This document shows, piece by piece, positions 41,668 to 50,208 of a stretch of 64,000 nucleotides of DNA. The position numbers were made by a program, and so were the translations under genes. Source of the DNA: Bacteroidota bacterium (GTDB taxonomy: Bacteria; Bacteroidota; Bacteroidia; Cytophagales; Cyclobacteriaceae); assembly GCA_018267275.1 (NCBI GenBank), contig JAFDYV010000004.1:620001-684000 (forward strand), in the 5' to 3' direction. The notes below the pieces were generated by a model, which was not told the DNA's origin, did no database searches, and was given only the letters and a program-made list of their open reading frames with translations. The number at the start of each line of letters is the position of its first letter. The first letter of the stretch is position 1.

Positions 41668-42414
41668 ATGAGAGCGATTATTCTCATTCTCTTTGTAATT
41701 CTATCTACACAAGTTAAATCCCAGACTGCTGAGGAAATTCTCGAAAAGTATTTCATTTCAGTGGGTACGAAAGAAAGATGGGCTCAAATAAACTCTAGAA
41801 TTGATAAAATTGAAACAGTTAGAGTTTCAGATATGCTGAATCATCAGCAACCTCTGCAGACAAACAAAACGGAAATAGTTTATAAGTTCTCAAAAAGGAA
41901 AGATTCAGTTGTATGGGACAGGTTTGTCTCCATTTTAATTGAGTCACCTTATGATACCTCGACAACATGTTTTAATGGCACAAGTTACTGGATACAAAAG
42001 AGTCACAGTGCTATGAATGATTTTGACTACTATGCAAATCGGTATGCAAAATTTGCAAATGTTGGACACCCAGACCTGTTACTTAGAGCAGACGATTACA
42101 AATTTATTGGTAAAAAAAGTGTTGATGGGAAGATTTGCAATATTATACGAATAACCATCGATGGCTTTGAATCAGACTATTATTTTGACTCTAAGACAAA
42201 TTTTCTTGTGATGTATCATCAAACGGAAAAGGATTTGCAGACTAAGTTGTCGGACTATAGGCCTGTTGATAAAGTCATGATTCCATTTAAGGAAGACCTA
42301 GCAAATAACCATGGATTTGTTTGCTCAAACCGCACCTTAGAAATTAAAATAAACCCAGTTATTGAAGATGAGTATTTTGGTAAGGAAATGGCACTTGGGT
42401 TGTTAATAAGGTAG
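41668..42414 (+). CDS. Exported hypothetical protein, LolA-like
   Basis: A 248-residue protein with a signal peptide (about 1-18, ending K-S-Q). The mature part is beta-rich and similar in character to the Bacteroidota outer-membrane lipoprotein-sorting (LolA-like) family: A-E-E-I-L-E-K-Y-F-I-S-V-G-T-K-E-R-W near the start and D-S-K-T-N-F-L-V-M-Y-H-Q later. The match is by look only. Codon use is AT-richer than the preceding isomerase and rhodanese genes. Confidence 0.55.
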   Translation: MRAIILILFVILSTQVKSQTAEEILEKYFISVGTKERWAQINSRIDKIETVRVSDMLNHQQPLQTNKTEIVYKFSKRKDSVVWDRFVSILIESPYDTSTTCFNGTSYWIQKSHSAMNDFDYYANRYAKFANVGHPDLLLRADDYKFIGKKSVDGKICNIIRITIDGFESDYYFDSKTNFLVMYHQTEKDLQTKLSDYRPVDKVMIPFKEDLANNHGFVCSNRTLEIKINPVIEDEYFGKEMALGLLIR

Positions 42415-42531
42415 GCTATCAGTTTAGGCCTTAATGGTAATGCCATGGGGGGGGTAGTAGTCACAGCTCCTATCATACTTTTTGGCAACACCCAACGAGT
42501 GTACAAATGCTTGGAAAAAAGAACTAGACGA

Positions 42532-42762
42532 ATGTTTATGAAAACATGGACTAACACACCCACAAAAAATCAAGTTCTCTTAACGTGTTCGTTAATGACT
42601 TTCCTTTTTTTACGCTTATTGACTATGACTGACTTTCTAACAAGTGACAGATTTAGTAACCGACAATATTTAATTTTTGGTATGTTAATGGCGGCAGGAT
42701 TCGCAATTTCTATTACACACTTTATTCTTTATCGCGCAAATATGGTTGGCAAATTAAGTTGA
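42532..42762 (+). CDS. Small two-helix membrane protein
   Basis: A 76-residue frame from the ATG at 42532. Two hydrophobic helices are clear (L-L-T-C-S-L-M-T-F-L-F-L-R-L-L and F-G-M-L-M-A-A-G-F-A-I-S-I), separated by a polar loop. The upstream extension of the frame to 42445 is less protein-like, so the inner start is preferred. No family recognised. It shares the AT-rich base composition of the gene before it. Confidence 0.4.
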   Translation: MFMKTWTNTPTKNQVLLTCSLMTFLFLRLLTMTDFLTSDRFSNRQYLIFGMLMAAGFAISITHFILYRANMVGKLS

Positions 42763-42828
42763 AATTGCCTTTGGGCTTGCTACAAATTCTACGTCAACCA
42801 TGCGTGTGCCAGAATAAGAAGCAACACC

Positions 42829-43926
42829 TCAATGCTTCTCCACCTCCAACACCATACTTTCCAATGTAAGCCCCGGGCCAAACGCAAAGCTCAAGATTTT
42901 TTTGCCGTGGTCAGCGTTGGTGAGTGAGCGATAAATATAGTTTAACACAAATAATACTGTCGGTGACGACATGTTGCCGTAATTCTTCAAAACATCATAG
43001 GCAAAACGATTGTCCGTTTTTGTGAGCTTCAGTTCTTGTTCAATTGCCTCTAAGATTTTTTTGCCACCGGGATGCACGGCAAAATACGATATGTCGGATA
43101 GGCGATGCTCAATTTTTTGCAATAGAGAAATAGTCAATTGGTGAATGCCCCTGCGGATGACATCGGGCACATAAGAAGATAGCCGCATCTCAAACCCCCA
43201 ATCGCCAATAGACCAAGCCATGTCGCGCTCGCCTTCCATCGCCAGGTCGCAAAAAAAACCGATGGGCTTAAGGTTCGTGCCGCTTCGCGGGGTGCCTTCG
43301 ATCAACAGCGCAGCAGAGCCATCGGCAAACAACGCATTGGCCAACAGGTTGTCTTCTGTGGTTTCTTTTTGAAAGTGAATGGTGCATAATTCCGTACACA
43401 CTACCAAAACTTTGCTTGCTGGCTGCGACTCGCAAAGTGCGTGGGCCAATTTGATTGCATTGAAGGCCGCATAGCAACCCATGAAATTGATACACGTCCG
43501 CTCCACGGTTGTCTTCAACCCGAGCGCCTTTACTAAATCAATATCTAGACCAGGTGCATACATGCCCGTGCAACTCACCACTACCAAATGCGTAATTTCT
43601 TGTCGGTCAATCGACAGAGGCTGTAGGCAGCGGCTTGCGGCATCGGCACTTAAGTGCACGGCATACTTTTCGTATACCTCTAACCGTTCGCTAGTGGAGG
43701 GAAACACGCTAGTAGTTTGGTTGGGGTAAAACTCAAAATCCTGTTCGCGGCCATAGTCGCTTAACACCGAGTGGCGCGTCTCTATTCCGCTCATGCGAAA
43801 TACCGCCCGCAGTTTGCGTTCATCTTCGTTGCCCAACTGCATCACCTTCACCATAAAGTTGGCGATGCTCGCTTGGTTCAATTGATGTTCGGGGTTGGCA
43901 ATACCGATGGACGTGATGTAACTCAT
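42829..43926 (-). CDS. Type III polyketide synthase (chalcone/stilbene synthase family)
   Basis: A 365-residue condensing enzyme. The catalytic triad is visible: Cys151 in F-M-G-C-Y-A-A-F, His in F-A-V-H-P-G-G-K-K-I-L, and Asn in K-N-Y-G-N-M-S-S-P-T. It condenses malonyl-CoA units onto a starter CoA to make alkyl-pyrones or resorcinols. Product unknown; in other bacteria such lipids are membrane quinones or pigments. The FAD oxidoreductase (38.8 kb) and methyltransferase (1.1 kb) may tailor its product. Confidence 0.93.
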   Translation of the reverse strand: MSYITSIGIANPEHQLNQASIANFMVKVMQLGNEDERKLRAVFRMSGIETRHSVLSDYGREQDFEFYPNQTTSVFPSTSERLEVYEKYAVHLSADAASRCLQPLSIDRQEITHLVVVSCTGMYAPGLDIDLVKALGLKTTVERTCINFMGCYAAFNAIKLAHALCESQPASKVLVVCTELCTIHFQKETTEDNLLANALFADGSAALLIEGTPRSGTNLKPIGFFCDLAMEGERDMAWSIGDWGFEMRLSSYVPDVIRRGIHQLTISLLQKIEHRLSDISYFAVHPGGKKILEAIEQELKLTKTDNRFAYDVLKNYGNMSSPTVLFVLNYIYRSLTNADHGKKILSFAFGPGLTLESMVLEVEKH

Positions 43927-44010
43927 GATTAAAGGTAAGGCAAATCGGTGTTAGTATAACAATAAAGAATCTTACAAGTTTACAACTTGGGAGCTTTAGA
44001 GGTGATCAAT

Positions 44011-46098
44011 TCAAAGATTACCCTGATGTGACATTGAGTTGATGGCACTAACAACATTTTTCGCCTTTTCTGCCACAGGCCGCGGTTTTATTGGCATATT
44101 GCCAATTGTTGTTTTGTTAATGCCAAACAATCGGTACGCTAACACCTTACCTGCATTCTCCTGTTCGTTTGCTTCCACGCGCAACACGCCTCGCTGCAAG
44201 ATGTGAGTGGCGGTTTCAACGCGGTAGCTTACATCCATTGCTTCTCCACTTTTCTTGAATGAAAGCGTGACCAGCGGTGATTTTTGGTTGCCGCTAAAAT
44301 CGATGTTTGATTTTTTTAAGTCGCTGATAATGTCGTCTGCCACTTCGCTTGTTTCTCCTTCTACCTGCAATTGAAACTGAGCAGTCAAGTTGGAGAAAGG
44401 CACTAACTGTGGAAACAACTCATACATTTTTTGGGTGTATGCCTCGCGCTGACTTCCACCCGTGGCCTCTGCCAGACCTTCATAGGTTCTTGCAAGCAAC
44501 AGTGTTTGGTACGAGTCTTCGCGGTCGGGGTCGTTGAGTACTTGGTTGAAATATTGAATCGCTTCTTTTTCTTTGCCTTCTGCTAAATACAGTTTCCCTA
44601 AAAAATACCTGAAATATTTCTTCACCCGCGGCCGCTTGTCAGTTTGTAAGCGCTGTTTGTACAAGTCAATAAAATATTCGTTGCCAAAGCCATCAATCAC
44701 CGACCACACTTCATCAAACGTTATCAAATTTTCAGGCGAGAAAACTGAGTAAATCACTTGTGCTCGCTCAGGGTTTTCTGCAACTAACGATGCCAGTACC
44801 ATTTTGTGATGACGAATCTCTAACGAATATTTAATCCATCGGTACCAATTGAGCGGATTGAGCCAGAAGTACCATTCGTCATGCTCAAACCAATACTCTT
44901 TTTTGAATTGAAGTTGGTTAATGTAGTTAAGCGAAGCCACTGCTAAATTGTATTGCTCTTGCCCCCACGTAGTGCCAATGTGCAGCTCTTGAAAGCGAGC
45001 AGCCTTGTTTGTGCGCTCTTGACTCTCGGCCGTCAAGCCTTCGTAATGCTGGGCGCGTGCCAAGCCGATGCAATGCCAGCCGTAGCCTGGGGTGCTGCCT
45101 TGCTCGATTAAAACTTTGTTGAGCAACGTATCAGCGACTTCAGGGTGACCGCGGTAGGTGGCCAACGTGCCACGCATGTAGTAATATTCTTTGGTGGTTT
45201 TTTCCGGACTTTGCTCGCGTTGCTCGGCTTCCTGAAAAAACATATCCGCTTCTTGAAATTCACCCATCGCCAATTTAAATTCGGCATAGTTGTTACTGGA
45301 GTATGCTTGGTTTTGAATAAGTAGGTCGTAATAGTAATTGGCTGAGTCGATGTCCAATAAATAGTCGTGAATCATGGCCTTGTAGTGAAAGGTGCTCAGG
45401 TATTGCCGGTTGAGCATATTGGGATCGAACAGGCCATTGTTCATAGGAAAATCATTCCGTAGTTTCCAAATAGCAGAATCGAGCATTTTGTTGGCTACAG
45501 CAACATTCTCATTTACAGAATTTTTTAAGAATGGAAAGTTCTTGCTCGTGTACACGCGGTTGCGGTGATAAATCCACGCCATGGTGTTGTAAGAGTCACT
45601 GTTAAACTCGATTTGAAAATTCCGATCGCGAATATGACGTAACACCTCCATGGCCTTATCTTGCTTCTCTACGTTTTGATAACAACGCCCAAGAAAATAC
45701 GTAATCAACCCATAATCTGAATGATAACGATAGACGGCTGAGTACACACCGTAATTATTACTTCTGGTCCGCAATTCGCGGTCGTAATCGTGTTCTATTT
45801 TTGCAAGAGCCTTTTGCAACGGAATGCTTGCTTTATTAAAACCTAATTCATCGTTTGCTCGATAGAAAAGATAGGCACCCTCCAGCATGTGGCCGAGGTA
45901 ATAGTTGCTGTCCATCCGGATGAACTTACGGGCTTTCTCGTAAGTCTTTACATCGTCAAAATTCCCTTCTCGCTCTCGGTCTATTTGGTCGCGAATGGAG
46001 TTTTGACCGTAGCTGTAAGAGTAGACAAGTACAAGTGCAATTATTTTTAACCACAGAGAACGCAGCGGGACACAGAGGGTAATCTTGGTAGCAAACAT
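44011..46098 (-). CDS. Large exported TPR-like protein
   Basis: About 695 residues from the ATG at 46098; a start 9 codons upstream would overlap the GxxExxY gene. The N-terminus contains a signal-like helix (L-W-L-K-I-I-A-L-V-L-V-Y-S-Y-S-Y-G-Q). The body is a series of alpha-helical repeats rich in Tyr and Trp, with TPR-like units such as Y-N-T-M-A-W-I-Y-H-R-N-R and F-L-G-K-L-Y-L-A-E-G-K-E-K-E-A-I-Q-Y-F. The first codons are encoded by an inverted repeat of the neighbouring element, so the original start may have been replaced. Confidence 0.75.
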   Translation of the reverse strand: MFATKITLCVPLRSLWLKIIALVLVYSYSYGQNSIRDQIDREREGNFDDVKTYEKARKFIRMDSNYYLGHMLEGAYLFYRANDELGFNKASIPLQKALAKIEHDYDRELRTRSNNYGVYSAVYRYHSDYGLITYFLGRCYQNVEKQDKAMEVLRHIRDRNFQIEFNSDSYNTMAWIYHRNRVYTSKNFPFLKNSVNENVAVANKMLDSAIWKLRNDFPMNNGLFDPNMLNRQYLSTFHYKAMIHDYLLDIDSANYYYDLLIQNQAYSSNNYAEFKLAMGEFQEADMFFQEAEQREQSPEKTTKEYYYMRGTLATYRGHPEVADTLLNKVLIEQGSTPGYGWHCIGLARAQHYEGLTAESQERTNKAARFQELHIGTTWGQEQYNLAVASLNYINQLQFKKEYWFEHDEWYFWLNPLNWYRWIKYSLEIRHHKMVLASLVAENPERAQVIYSVFSPENLITFDEVWSVIDGFGNEYFIDLYKQRLQTDKRPRVKKYFRYFLGKLYLAEGKEKEAIQYFNQVLNDPDREDSYQTLLLARTYEGLAEATGGSQREAYTQKMYELFPQLVPFSNLTAQFQLQVEGETSEVADDIISDLKKSNIDFSGNQKSPLVTLSFKKSGEAMDVSYRVETATHILQRGVLRVEANEQENAGKVLAYRLFGINKTTIGNMPIKPRPVAEKAKNVVSAINSMSHQGNL

Positions 46099-46521
46099 GA
46101 ATTTATCCTTAATATCCATTGGCAACTCGTTTTATTCCGTTTCTTAGTTTAAGGACATTAAAATTTAACAAAAGGCCAATTCTGTTATTGGTTAGGCGCA
46201 GATAAGTTAGTATTTGTGCCAAGTGGATGTCATTGAGCGCGTCCACACATTTTATTTCCACGACAATTTGATTCTCTACCAATAAATCAATTCGATAACC
46301 ACAATCTAGTTTTACATCTTCATAGATTAGTGGTAACGCTTTCTCTTTTTCAACAAACAATTCGTTCTTAACCAATTCATAATGGAGACAATTTTTATAG
46401 GCTGATTCTAGCAATCCAGGACCTAGGGTTTTGTGAACTTTAATGGCACATTCAATTATGATACTTGTCAATTCATTGTCTTCCATTCTCTGTGCTGCTC
46501 TGTGTCCTCTGTGGTTAAAAA
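46046..46521. repeat. Inverted repeats bounding the GxxExxY gene
   Basis: A 15-base sequence at 46046-46060 (T5 then AACCACAGAG) recurs as its exact reverse complement at 46507-46521. Short C-A-C-A-G-A-G units continue inward on both sides. The 476-base unit holds only the GxxExxY gene. The right repeat starts directly after the MoxR stop and the left one lies in the first codons of the TPR gene. Confidence 0.7.
46109..46486 (-). CDS. GxxExxY protein
   Basis: A 125-residue protein of the GxxExxY family (named motif G24-x-x-E27-x-x-Y30 in L-G-P-G-L-L-E-S-A-Y). Later segments Y-R-I-D-L-L-V-E-N and I-V-V-E-I-K-C-V-D resemble the D...E-x-K core of PD-(D/E)XK nucleases, suggesting a nuclease fold, which is inference. 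Members recur in many copies in some genomes, often beside CACAGAG-type repeats, as seen here. It interrupts what would otherwise be a MoxR-to-TPR gene spacing. Confidence 0.88.
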   Translation of the reverse strand: MEDNELTSIIIECAIKVHKTLGPGLLESAYKNCLHYELVKNELFVEKEKALPLIYEDVKLDCGYRIDLLVENQIVVEIKCVDALNDIHLAQILTYLRLTNNRIGLLLNFNVLKLRNGIKRVANGY

Positions 46522-46522
46522 T

Positions 46523-47509
46523 TTACTTCTTCATCCCAATCCCCAACTTCGCCAACTTGTTCACTTCTGTATCCACAATTTGTTGCAATGCTGTTTTGGA
46601 TGCTTCGCGATTGCGGAACACCATTCGGTGATGCAGGACAGGTTGCGCCAATGCGCGCACGTCATCTTCAATTACGTAGTCGCGTTGGTTGACCAACGCC
46701 CATGCCTTTAAACATTTGATGAAGGTAATGCCACCACGTGTAGAGCAGCCCAATGCAATTTCGGTATGATTTCGTGTAGCCTGCACCAATCGCACGATGG
46801 CTTTTACGATTTCGGAATGCACGTACACATTTTCGGCTTCTTTTTGAAGTTGAATTATATCATGGTAGGTGAGCACTTGCTTCACCGTGTTTTTCATGTC
46901 ACCGATTTTCAAGTAGTTGGTGTAGATATCAAACTCCACCTCTTCGGTTACGTAGCCAAAAGAAATCTTCATGTAAAAGCGGTCGAGCTGAGCGGCAGGT
47001 AACGGATACGTGCCCTCCATCTCAATCGGGTTTTGCGTGGCGATGGTGAAAAAGAATTGGTCGAGCGGAAAAGTGGTCTCGCCTACCGAAATCTGATTTT
47101 CGGCCATACATTCTAACAAGGCGCTTTGCACTTTTGGTGAAGCACGGTTAATCTCATCGGCTAACAGTACGTGTGTGAACAGCGGCCCTTTTTTGAAAAC
47201 GAAATCTTTTTTCACGTCATCAAAAATGTAAGAACCTATCAAATCCATTGGCAGCAAATCGGGTGTGAACTGTATGCGCTTGAATGCTACACCACCACCC
47301 GCTTGGTGGAAATCGACCACACCTTCGCTGATAGATTGCGCAAGGGTTTTTGCCAACACTGTTTTGCCAGCACCCGGATTATCTTCGAGCAGAATGTGGC
47401 CCTTGGCAAGTAGCGCTGTAACGACATACTTTACTTGTTGCGGCTTGCCGCGAATAATGGTTTCGATGTTTTCAGTTAAAGACTTAAGTTTCTTAATGGA
47501 ATCGGTCAT
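46523..47509 (-). CDS. MoxR-family AAA ATPase
   Basis: A 328-residue AAA+ ATPase. Walker A is N-P-G-A-G-K-T at 44-50 and Walker B is V-L-L-A-D-E-I-N-R-A, followed by S-P-K-V-Q-S-A-L-L-E-C-M and the sensor region A-T-Q-N-P-I-E-M-E-G-T-Y-P-L-P. MoxR proteins act with DUF58/VWA partners in chaperone-like complexes. It is the last gene of the operon, overlapping the transglutaminase stop by 4 bases (ATGA). Confidence 0.94.
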   Translation of the reverse strand: MTDSIKKLKSLTENIETIIRGKPQQVKYVVTALLAKGHILLEDNPGAGKTVLAKTLAQSISEGVVDFHQAGGGVAFKRIQFTPDLLPMDLIGSYIFDDVKKDFVFKKGPLFTHVLLADEINRASPKVQSALLECMAENQISVGETTFPLDQFFFTIATQNPIEMEGTYPLPAAQLDRFYMKISFGYVTEEVEFDIYTNYLKIGDMKNTVKQVLTYHDIIQLQKEAENVYVHSEIVKAIVRLVQATRNHTEIALGCSTRGGITFIKCLKAWALVNQRDYVIEDDVRALAQPVLHHRMVFRNREASKTALQQIVDTEVNKLAKLGIGMKK

Positions 47510-50208
47510 AAAGTTGTTGTTTCGGGTTCAGAAGAAATAGGTGTTTGAAAATAACGACTTGCTCGCATGATGTTAAAGTAATTCAAAATTGTTTTGAGAA
47601 CTCCCTTTTTTGCTCTTACCGATGCAGCCACCTTGTTGGCAAATTGATGAAGTGTGTCGGCATCTCCCTCACGTACCACACCATTTGAATACTTTAACCG
47701 CAAATACATACGCATAAAGTCTGCAAACCCAACGTGAAGATTGGGGTCAATGGTTTTTTCTGCATACTCCAAAGGAGTTTCGGTTTCACGTTCAAAGCCA
47801 GCCATGTGAAAACGGTATAAGCTAGCGCGGTATACATGGTCTGCCTTGGCGCTTATATCTTTTGCGAGAGCAATCCGCACCAAGCGATAGAATAAATACA
47901 ACAGTGGCGAGAACAAAATCAGCAGTAACAGCACAGTGATAGCCTTTGCTGCCACCCAAGCAATTTCTTGCCAGGTCATTTTCTTTGCTTGCTGTTGTGC
48001 AGGGCGGCCAGTCCCTTCTTGCGGTTTTTCTTCCTTTTTCTTTGCGCGAATGTGAATTTCATCTGCAACGATAGGCGAAGGAAAATTTTTGATCTGCAGT
48101 TCAATCGCGACACCTCCTCGCGGCTGGGGTATTTTTTTGGCTTCGTCATTATACGAAACGATAATCAACGAGTCGCCTGCTTTCAATGCCGATAATGTGG
48201 TATCGCGTTCATTGTACAGTACTCGGCAAAGTGAGGCATCAATGCTTCGCGTAAAGGTTTTGTTGAGCTGATGTGGGGTTTTGAAATAAATCAATTCGTT
48301 GAATGATGCATCTAATTTTTTGGTCGCGACATTGACGGATTCGGCTTTGGCATTGAGCACCAACCATGGGTCTGGCGGAGGCAATGGTGGTGTGCCATCA
48401 GGCTTTGGAGCACTTTGCTGATCTTCGTTGCCGATCGTCATGTCAAAGTCCAGCCAGCCGTAACCCGGAAAATAAACCTGCGTCCACGCGTGTGCTTGAC
48501 TGGCGTAAAACCAATACCAACCCTTGTTTTTATCGCTGCGGTTAATGGTGGCGAAGCCGGTGGTGAAACGCGTGGGTATGCCCAGTGCACGAAGCATGAA
48601 GTGCGAAGCACCGGCATAGTAGGTGCAGTAACCCGCATGGGTTTTAAACAGGAAATCATACAGCATTTTTGAGCTCGGAATGTTCGGGTCATCTACCGCG
48701 CCAGCCTTTAACGTGTAGCGAAACACCCGCTTACCGTTTTCATTTCGCTGCAAGAAGAAGTCGCGCACGGCCAACACCTTATCAACGGGAGTGGCATCTT
48801 TTGGTACCAGCTTGGTTGCCAGCTGCGCAATCGAATCGTAAATGCCCCCGGTGGGCATCTGTGTGTAGTAATTGAAAAATCCGCGATCGATGCTGCGATA
48901 GTTCTTTATTGTACGCAACTCATCGTGGCGTTGACCTTGGACCGTTTCCAGTATTGGGTTGGCCGATATGTTGTACACAAAGTAGGCGTTGTTCAGGTCG
49001 CTGGCGTACGAGTAAATTTTGTAAGCAGACAAGAATGTCTTTTGAAAATCTTTTTCGACCGGTATGGTTTGAATAGAAAAAACACTGGACGGCCCCAGCA
49101 CAGAATGTTTCCACGTATTTTCAGATAAGTAAACTTGGGCCTCAACAACTTTTCGAAACTTGTTGCCCAGTGACTTGCGGACAATGGATGTATCGGTGAA
49201 TGAATAATACATTGGTAAATTGGTAGGGTCCACTTCAATCTCATCAAAGGAAGGGACATTGACATCGCGTGTAAAACTTTCTTTGACCGGGTCGTATCTT
49301 GGCAGGTAATGGTATACAAAATATAAAGGAATAGGCGAGCCATCGGCCGTGAAGTTATCAAGCTTGCTACAAAACATGAGTTTATCAGATTGGCTCATTT
49401 TCGTACTTACCCGCATCGTATCTTTCAATCGATAGCCATCATCACCTTTGCCGCCTTTGCCCCGCTCCATCAAACCATTTCGCTCGTCATAGTTATCTTT
49501 TTCCTTCGCCCCTCCGTCCTTTCCTTTAGCCCCGCGGGCCGCAAGCTCCTTCTCAACTGCCTTTACTTCTCCTTTTAATAAAAAGTCGGTGACGACAAAC
49601 GCGAGGAAAATCAACATCACGAAAACCGCCAGGCGCGTTGCAAGTTGCAACGACTTCTTCCAAGACAATTCAATTTTGACAAACAATAAAGGTGAGAGAA
49701 ACAACATGTACAATCCGTATAGCACAACGGGGAATAAGTGGAGCAGGATGTAACCAAGGCTGACGTCAACAGTCTCGGAGATAGCAACTAGATTAGCTAA
49801 TGCGAGCAGGGCGCTCACAATAATGTAAGACCATTTAATTCGTGCCAATAAGAACCCAAACACCCATCCAAGGATAAACAGCGTTGAGAAAAGTAAAAAT
49901 CGCGCGTTTGCATACAATACATCAAACTCCCCAGGTAGTTTGTTGATTGCATTTTCAAACAGCCAGTACACAACCCAAAGCAGCAAGACAGTTACCGCCA
50001 GCCGTGCGCCATAATAGTACAGCGTGTATGCCAAGATGATGCCCAACGCAAAGTACACCGTCTGGCTACCAATGCCGGTGTTGAGTGATGTGTAAGATAG
50101 ATTCACAAAACGCAGTGTGACGTACCCGATGAGCACTGTGGGAAGCACTACCAACACCCATCGTATGAGCAGTTGTTGAAACTTTTCTTGGTTCAAAACG
50201 GTCTTCAT
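47506..50208 (-). CDS. Membrane transglutaminase-like protein
   Basis: A 900-residue protein. The first 220 residues hold several membrane helices, then a charged linker of Gly, Lys, Asp and Glu (about 225-260). A transglutaminase-like domain near 530-610 has Cys in A-G-Y-C-T-Y-Y-A, His in S-Q-A-H-A-W-T-Q and Asp in G-W-L-D-F-D-M. A last membrane helix near 755 precedes a DUF4129-like cytosolic tail. This type regularly accompanies MoxR and DUF58 genes, as here. Overlaps both neighbours by 4 bases. Confidence 0.88.
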   Translation of the reverse strand: MKTVLNQEKFQQLLIRWVLVVLPTVLIGYVTLRFVNLSYTSLNTGIGSQTVYFALGIILAYTLYYYGARLAVTVLLLWVVYWLFENAINKLPGEFDVLYANARFLLFSTLFILGWVFGFLLARIKWSYIIVSALLALANLVAISETVDVSLGYILLHLFPVVLYGLYMLFLSPLLFVKIELSWKKSLQLATRLAVFVMLIFLAFVVTDFLLKGEVKAVEKELAARGAKGKDGGAKEKDNYDERNGLMERGKGGKGDDGYRLKDTMRVSTKMSQSDKLMFCSKLDNFTADGSPIPLYFVYHYLPRYDPVKESFTRDVNVPSFDEIEVDPTNLPMYYSFTDTSIVRKSLGNKFRKVVEAQVYLSENTWKHSVLGPSSVFSIQTIPVEKDFQKTFLSAYKIYSYASDLNNAYFVYNISANPILETVQGQRHDELRTIKNYRSIDRGFFNYYTQMPTGGIYDSIAQLATKLVPKDATPVDKVLAVRDFFLQRNENGKRVFRYTLKAGAVDDPNIPSSKMLYDFLFKTHAGYCTYYAGASHFMLRALGIPTRFTTGFATINRSDKNKGWYWFYASQAHAWTQVYFPGYGWLDFDMTIGNEDQQSAPKPDGTPPLPPPDPWLVLNAKAESVNVATKKLDASFNELIYFKTPHQLNKTFTRSIDASLCRVLYNERDTTLSALKAGDSLIIVSYNDEAKKIPQPRGGVAIELQIKNFPSPIVADEIHIRAKKKEEKPQEGTGRPAQQQAKKMTWQEIAWVAAKAITVLLLLILFSPLLYLFYRLVRIALAKDISAKADHVYRASLYRFHMAGFERETETPLEYAEKTIDPNLHVGFADFMRMYLRLKYSNGVVREGDADTLHQFANKVAASVRAKKGVLKTILNYFNIMRASRYFQTPISSEPETTTL

